64,000 nucleotides of DNA from DASVVT01 sp036386415 (GTDB lineage: Bacteria; Acidobacteriota; Blastocatellia; Pyrinomonadales; Pyrinomonadaceae). The stretch is from positions 1 to 64,000 of the forward strand of contig DASVVT010000051.1 in NCBI GenBank assembly GCA_036386415.1. The letters are read 5' to 3'. The translations under genes were made by a program, and so were the position numbers. Below the pieces are notes generated by a model. It worked only from the letters and a program-made list of their open reading frames with translations. It did not search any database and was not told the origin of the DNA. Positions 60,576-64,000 of this stretch are shown here, in pieces (the first letter of the stretch is position 1; every line of letters begins with the position of its first letter).

Positions 60576-62870
60576 ATGCGGAAAATGAACGTTACAGTCC
60601 TTTATGTTGGCTCAAGTCTTCTCGCGCCGCTCAGGCAGGCGGAACGTGAGATCAATCGTCAGTACGGGCTTGGGCTGCGCATCGCGGCGTACAACTTCGG
60701 CGCGCCGCTGGCGGATGATGAGTGGCGGGAGGTTGAGAGCGACCTGAGCGCGGCGGATGTCGTCTTCGTTATTCATGTCATGGACGGGGAGAACGCGACG
60801 CGCCTGCTCGACCTTCTGGAGAGATATAAGGCGCAGCACCATGCTGTGGTCGTCATCAACTGCATGCCAGACCTGATGCGCCGGACGCGCATGGGGCGGC
60901 TCGACTTCGGGCGGATGTTCAAGTCCGTCAGGGGCGAAGCGCAAACGTTAGGTGAAGAGAGTGCGGAAAGAAGTGAGGGAGCAGGACGAGCAAGGCGACT
61001 GGTGAGCAGAGTCGGCTCTTGGATGGGAGATCAGGCGCGAGCACACGGCGCAAAGGGGTCGCGCCGTAGCCACACGCAGTATCTCAAGCTGGTCGATCAC
61101 CTGCCCGCCCTGTTGCGTTTCGTGCCGGGGACGGGGCGCTTGCGCGACATCAAGCATTACCTCTATCTCTTCTGCTACTTCCTGCAACCGACGCCGACGA
61201 ACATCTCCTCGATGGTGTTGTACGCGCTCAAGCATTACGTGCCGGACGGGCGTCTGGCAAAGGCTGATGTCCGAATCCTACAGCCTGAGACGATGCCCGT
61301 GGCGGCCATCTATCATCCGGACGCGCCCGCCCTATTCGAATCTTTCGCGGCGTATCGCAAGTGGTACGAGCGGCGCGTTGGAAAGCGCTCCCTGCCCAAA
61401 CTTGTGCCGGAGGAGACGATTGGACTGCTTTTGATGCGACCGCAGATCGTGAGCAATACGCGTCAGCATTACGACGGGTTGATTCGCGCTATTGAAGCGG
61501 AAGGGCTCGCGGTTCTGCCCGCCATCTCAACGCTCATGGACAACCGCGAAGCGTGCGAGAAGTTTTTTATCAAGACTCGTCCGTCGTCCGTCGTCCGTCG
61601 TCCGTTGCGTGTGGCCGGGAACCGGCGCGCTCAAGAGATAAAGGATCAGTCGGATAACACAGAAACAACTGACCACGGACAACTGACCACGGACAATGCT
61701 CGTGTGAGCCAGATCGTGTCTTTGACAGGGTTCAGCTTCGTGGGCGGCCCGGCGATGAATGACAGCGAGGCGGCCACAGAGTTCCTGCGCGAGCTGAATC
61801 GCCCGTTTCGCTCCGTCGTCAGTCTGGATATGCAGACGATTGAGTCCTGGCGCGAGTCCGGGGTGGGGTTGAACGCTGTGCAGGCGGGGATGCAGGTGGC
61901 GATTCCTGAGATAGACGGGGCGACCGAAAGCTTCGTCTACGGCGGGATGCCTGCGGGCGGCTGCGAGCCTGTGCCTCTGGAAGATCGCTGCCGTCGGTTG
62001 GCGCGACGCCTGAAGCGCTGGAATCATCTGCGCACGGCGGCACGCGAAGAGATCAACCTCGCGATGCTCGTCTTCTGTTTTCCCCCGAACAAGGGAAACA
62101 TAGGCACGGCGGCTGACCTCGATGTGTTCGAGAGCGTGTGGGAAATGTTACGCGAGTTGAAGCGGGACGGATACGCGGTCGAAGTGCCACGGGACGCAGA
62201 CCATTTGCGCGAGATGCTGATGGGTGGAAATTCAGAGAGCTACGGTGCGACGGCCAACGTCGCATATCACATGACGGTGGACGAGTACCGCCGCTTGTGT
62301 CCCTACGTTGAAGAGATAGAAAAGGAGTGGGGACGCGCCCCCGGCCAGATCAACTCTTTCGGCGGTGAGCTGCTGATTCAGGGCATTAAGCTCGGGCGTC
62401 TGTTTCTAGGCGTGCAGCCCAGCTTCGGTTACGAAGGTGATCCGTTGCGCCTCCTGATGGCTAGGAGCGGCGCGCCGCATCACGGCTTCATGGCTCTCTA
62501 CACCTATCTCGAAAAGGTCTTTCGCGCCGACGCAGTGCTCCATGTGGGGACACACGGGGCGATGGAGTTTATGCCGGGCAAACAGGTCGGACTTTCCGCC
62601 GAGTGCTGGCCTGATCGTTTAATCAGCGAGCTGCCGAACATCTACATCTACAGCGTCAACAACCCTTCGGAAGGCTCAATCGCCAAGCGTCGCTCCTACG
62701 CAGAGCTGATCTCCTACCTGACGCCGCCCATCGAGAATGCAGGTCTGTACAAAGACCTCGCCTCGCTCAAGGAGTTATTAACGGCCTACCGCCAGACAGC
62801 CGACGAGCGTGAGCGCGAGCAACTGTTCGCCGCCATTGAAGAGACCGCACAGGCGCTTAATTTCAAGTAG
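60576..62870 (+). CDS. bchH-N: Magnesium chelatase large subunit BchH, N-terminal half
   Basis: A 764-residue ORF matching the N-terminal part of BchH (porphyrin-binding subunit). Recognisable blocks: INCMPDLMRRTRMGRLDFG, DIKHYLYLFCYFLQPTPTN, IYHPDAPALFESFAAYRKWY, LTGFSFVGGPAMND, FCFPPNKGNIGTAADLDVFE and HVGTHGAMEFMPGKQVGLS. It ends at ALNFK, where single-chain BchH continues into the part found at 58243-59997. Between about residues 333 and 374 there is an insertion encoded by repeat words (61576-61697). The stop TAG belongs to a TAGACAGTAGTCAG element. No clear ribosome site; ATGs at 60576 and 60585 are both possible. Confidence 0.86.
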   Translation: MRKMNVTVLYVGSSLLAPLRQAEREINRQYGLGLRIAAYNFGAPLADDEWREVESDLSAADVVFVIHVMDGENATRLLDLLERYKAQHHAVVVINCMPDLMRRTRMGRLDFGRMFKSVRGEAQTLGEESAERSEGAGRARRLVSRVGSWMGDQARAHGAKGSRRSHTQYLKLVDHLPALLRFVPGTGRLRDIKHYLYLFCYFLQPTPTNISSMVLYALKHYVPDGRLAKADVRILQPETMPVAAIYHPDAPALFESFAAYRKWYERRVGKRSLPKLVPEETIGLLLMRPQIVSNTRQHYDGLIRAIEAEGLAVLPAISTLMDNREACEKFFIKTRPSSVVRRPLRVAGNRRAQEIKDQSDNTETTDHGQLTTDNARVSQIVSLTGFSFVGGPAMNDSEAATEFLRELNRPFRSVVSLDMQTIESWRESGVGLNAVQAGMQVAIPEIDGATESFVYGGMPAGGCEPVPLEDRCRRLARRLKRWNHLRTAAREEINLAMLVFCFPPNKGNIGTAADLDVFESVWEMLRELKRDGYAVEVPRDADHLREMLMGGNSESYGATANVAYHMTVDEYRRLCPYVEEIEKEWGRAPGQINSFGGELLIQGIKLGRLFLGVQPSFGYEGDPLRLLMARSGAPHHGFMALYTYLEKVFRADAVLHVGTHGAMEFMPGKQVGLSAECWPDRLISELPNIYIYSVNNPSEGSIAKRRSYAELISYLTPPIENAGLYKDLASLKELLTAYRQTADEREREQLFAAIEETAQALNFK
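61576..61697. repeat. Word repeats inside the bchH-N reading frame
   Basis: Tandem CGTCCGT words (61576-61607) and ACTGACCACGGACA words (61667-61696) bracket about 60 bases. All is read in frame without stops, adding about 40 residues not expected in BchH. Confidence 0.8.
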
Positions 62871-62945
62871 ACAGTAGTCAGTAGACAGTAGACAAGAAAA
62901 TCAGGGTTGTTGCTTTTGTTTCTACTGTCTACTGACTACTGTCTA
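62868..62945. repeat. TAGACAGTAGTCAG hairpin element, short form, after bchH-N
   Basis: Perfect 25-bp inverted repeat (62868-62892 and 62921-62945) with a 28-base loop. The left arm begins with the TAG stop of bchH-N; the right arm encodes the TAG stop and last residues of the convergent glutaredoxin-like gene. Confidence 0.92.
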
Positions 62946-63208
62946 CTTCTTTTCACCGCTTTCTTGAATTCATCGGCGGTGAGCCGATATTTAAATCTCT
63001 TGTGGCCGTTGATGGTGATGACGGGTATCTCGTAGCGATAGCGTTCGAGGAGCATGGGGTCGCTATCAATGTTGATCTCTTCCAGCAGGTATTGATCCGC
63101 GCAATCGGCGGCCAGTATCTCCTGCTTCGCCTCCTCACAGAGATGACAGCCCGGTCGTGTGTAGAGGCGGACGTGCGCTTTTGTAGGCAGGACTGATTCG
63201 GCTTCCAT
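62936..63208 (-). CDS. Glutaredoxin-like thioredoxin-fold protein
   Basis: A 90-residue thioredoxin-fold protein with redox CxxC in YTRPGCHLCEEAKQEI and cis-Pro region YEIPVITINGHKRF, as in DUF836/glutaredoxin-like proteins. The ATG at 63208 is used; a GTG nine codons upstream is possible. The C-terminal residues (KRSRQ) and stop come from the repeat arm. It should be a cytoplasmic thiol-disulfide protein. Confidence 0.82.
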   Translation of the reverse strand: MEAESVLPTKAHVRLYTRPGCHLCEEAKQEILAADCADQYLLEEINIDSDPMLLERYRYEIPVITINGHKRFKYRLTADEFKKAVKRSRQ

Positions 63209-63235
63209 CTTCTGAAGACCCTCTTGAAACGGCAC

Positions 63236-63525
63236 GCCTTCGACTTTTTGATCTCGATAATTGTTATTTCGTAGTAAAAATTAAACTTGTCACATAAGTG
63301 CGAAAATAGTATATATATCTGCACCGAGCCACATTATAAATTATTTCTGGCACGGCGCTCTTCATGATAACGCGATAACATGTAGGGAGACGGTCGCAGA
63401 GAGTGATCCCTGTGGTGTGGGGAGTTCTATAATCTGCGCAAAGGCTCTCTCCCTACGGGTCTATCGGTCGCTCTGCCCGACCATTTTGGCCGTATTGACC
63501 GGATATTTAAGGGAGGTCTGCTGGA
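63236..63525. other. AT-rich divergent region before the Rieske-like gene
   Basis: About 290 bases, markedly AT-rich in the first part (TAGTATATATAT). An inverted repeat GTAGGGAGA / TCTCCCTAC (63381-63389, 63448-63456) surrounds TATAAT at 63428-63433, a possible -10 box without a good -35. Confidence 0.4.
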
Positions 63526-64000
63526 GTGGATAGTCAACAGAACCCTGATCCACCTGTCGAGAGCACCAAGGATACTCCGCCAGCGGAGGACGAGAAGGCC
63601 GCTCAGCCACAGACAACCGGCGCAGCCACAACCACTGAGGGCGCTTCGCCAAAGAGCGACGCTCCACCGAAGGCTGCTTCTCCTCCTGCTCCACCGGCGG
63701 GCGTTGCTGCTACTACTACTACTGCGCCCCCGAAGCCAACTCCAAGACCTGCGGCTCCCGCGAAGGAGACTCCGGCGGGCACGCCCCCTGCGGCGCGCGT
63801 CGCACCGGGCGCGGCCAAGGCTTCGAGCACGCCGACGGCGACCGTAGCCCGTGGCATTCCGAAGCCCGCCGCCCGTCCTGCGGGAGCGGTGGTCGAGAGC
63901 ACGACCGAGCCGCCCGTCAACAAGCTGAGACGCAGAATCGTGTGGGCGAGTATCGCCGGATTTCTGGCGACCAGCTTTCTGATGTTCCTGCGCTTCTTTC
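63526..64000 (+). CDS. Probable Rieske iron-sulfur protein, N-terminal part (truncated by window)
   Basis: A partial frame from GTG 63526 (AAGGGAGG nine bases upstream) to the window end, 158 codons. About 130 residues of Pro/Ala/Thr-rich, probably disordered cytoplasmic sequence precede a basic-then-hydrophobic segment (RRRIVWASIAGFLATSFLMF, about 135-155) that resembles the membrane anchor of Rieske proteins in menaquinol-cytochrome c oxidoreductases. The cluster-binding domain lies beyond the window, so this name is tentative. Such a long disordered N-terminus is unusual for Rieske proteins. Confidence 0.5.
   Translation, partial: MDSQQNPDPPVESTKDTPPAEDEKAAQPQTTGAATTTEGASPKSDAPPKAASPPAPPAGVAATTTTAPPKPTPRPAAPAKETPAGTPPAARVAPGAAKASSTPTATVARGIPKPAARPAGAVVESTTEPPVNKLRRRIVWASIAGFLATSFLMFLRFF

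Noticed and set aside
58243..62870. The large chelatase ORFs as cobaltochelatase CobN
   Set aside because: The blocks LFCYFLQPTPTN, LTGFSFVGGPAMND, HVGTHGAMEFMPG and LVLWGLDNIKTQGEG fit BchH of phototrophs better than CobN as I know it, and the paired AAA+/VWA gene fits. CobN remains a remote alternative.

Overview
The window reads as a chromosomal segment of a phototrophic or formerly phototrophic member of the Acidobacteriota, most likely class Blastocatellia (the Chloracidobacterium lineage). This is inferred from four things: magnesium chelatase genes of the bacteriochlorophyll pathway, a VWFA-related protein of the type abundant in Acidobacteria, Gram-negative envelope genes (lpxD, a TolC family protein), and System II cytochrome c maturation genes (ccsA/resB). 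GC is roughly 60 percent by eye. No search was run; all names come from motif recognition.

Layout. 1-7.2 kb: SAM hydrolase-like protein, citrate synthase, a CPBP protease and the ntrYX two-component pair. 7.2-12.5 kb: a tiny membrane protein, a radical SAM protein, a DUF2059-like exported protein, an MGDG-synthase-like glycosyltransferase, an SDR with a possible attenuator leader, and a ferritin-like protein with a clear promoter. 12.5-21.8 kb: small hypotheticals, lpxD, priA, a matrixin with a seven-blade propeller, and a LEA-like lipoprotein. 21.7-25.8 kb: accessory island with a RAYT transposase between two copies of a palindromic element, an MmeI-type restriction-modification enzyme with a compositionally foreign specificity region, and a 21-nt-period repeat. 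26.0-39.7 kb: a coupled pair of M16 peptidases, a HEAT-like protein, UbiD, metallophosphoesterase, histidine kinase, prepilin peptidase, a DD-carboxypeptidase, a GT2 glycosyltransferase and a TolC-like protein. 39.9-44.5 kb: gap-pgk-(nucleotidyltransferase)-tpiA-secG followed by tRNA-Leu(GAG). 44.5-51.5 kb: remnant of an ECF sigma factor, VWFA protein, a DUF6445-like protein, a PPC-like exported protein, GH15 glucoamylase, and a BrnT/BrnA pair with an amber codon in the toxin. 51.5-55.5 kb: TPR protein, ccsA, resB. 55.9-62.9 kb: magnesium chelatase. 62.9 kb-end: a glutaredoxin-like protein and the start of a probable Rieske protein.

The most striking content is the magnesium chelatase. A BchI/BchD-like subunit with an intact ATPase domain is followed by the C-terminal half of BchH (58243-59997) and then, after a frameshifted GxxExxY gene, the N-terminal half of BchH (60576-62870). 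The large subunit is thus encoded as two ORFs in reversed order, divided in a poorly conserved linker, with no conserved block obviously lost.

A second theme is a dense population of intergenic hairpins whose arms are built from tandem short words (for example TAGACAGTAGTCAG or CACGAAATGACACGAAG). About ten word families occur. Their arms repeatedly supply stop codons of flanking genes and sometimes run into or through coding sequence, including the N-terminal BchH ORF.
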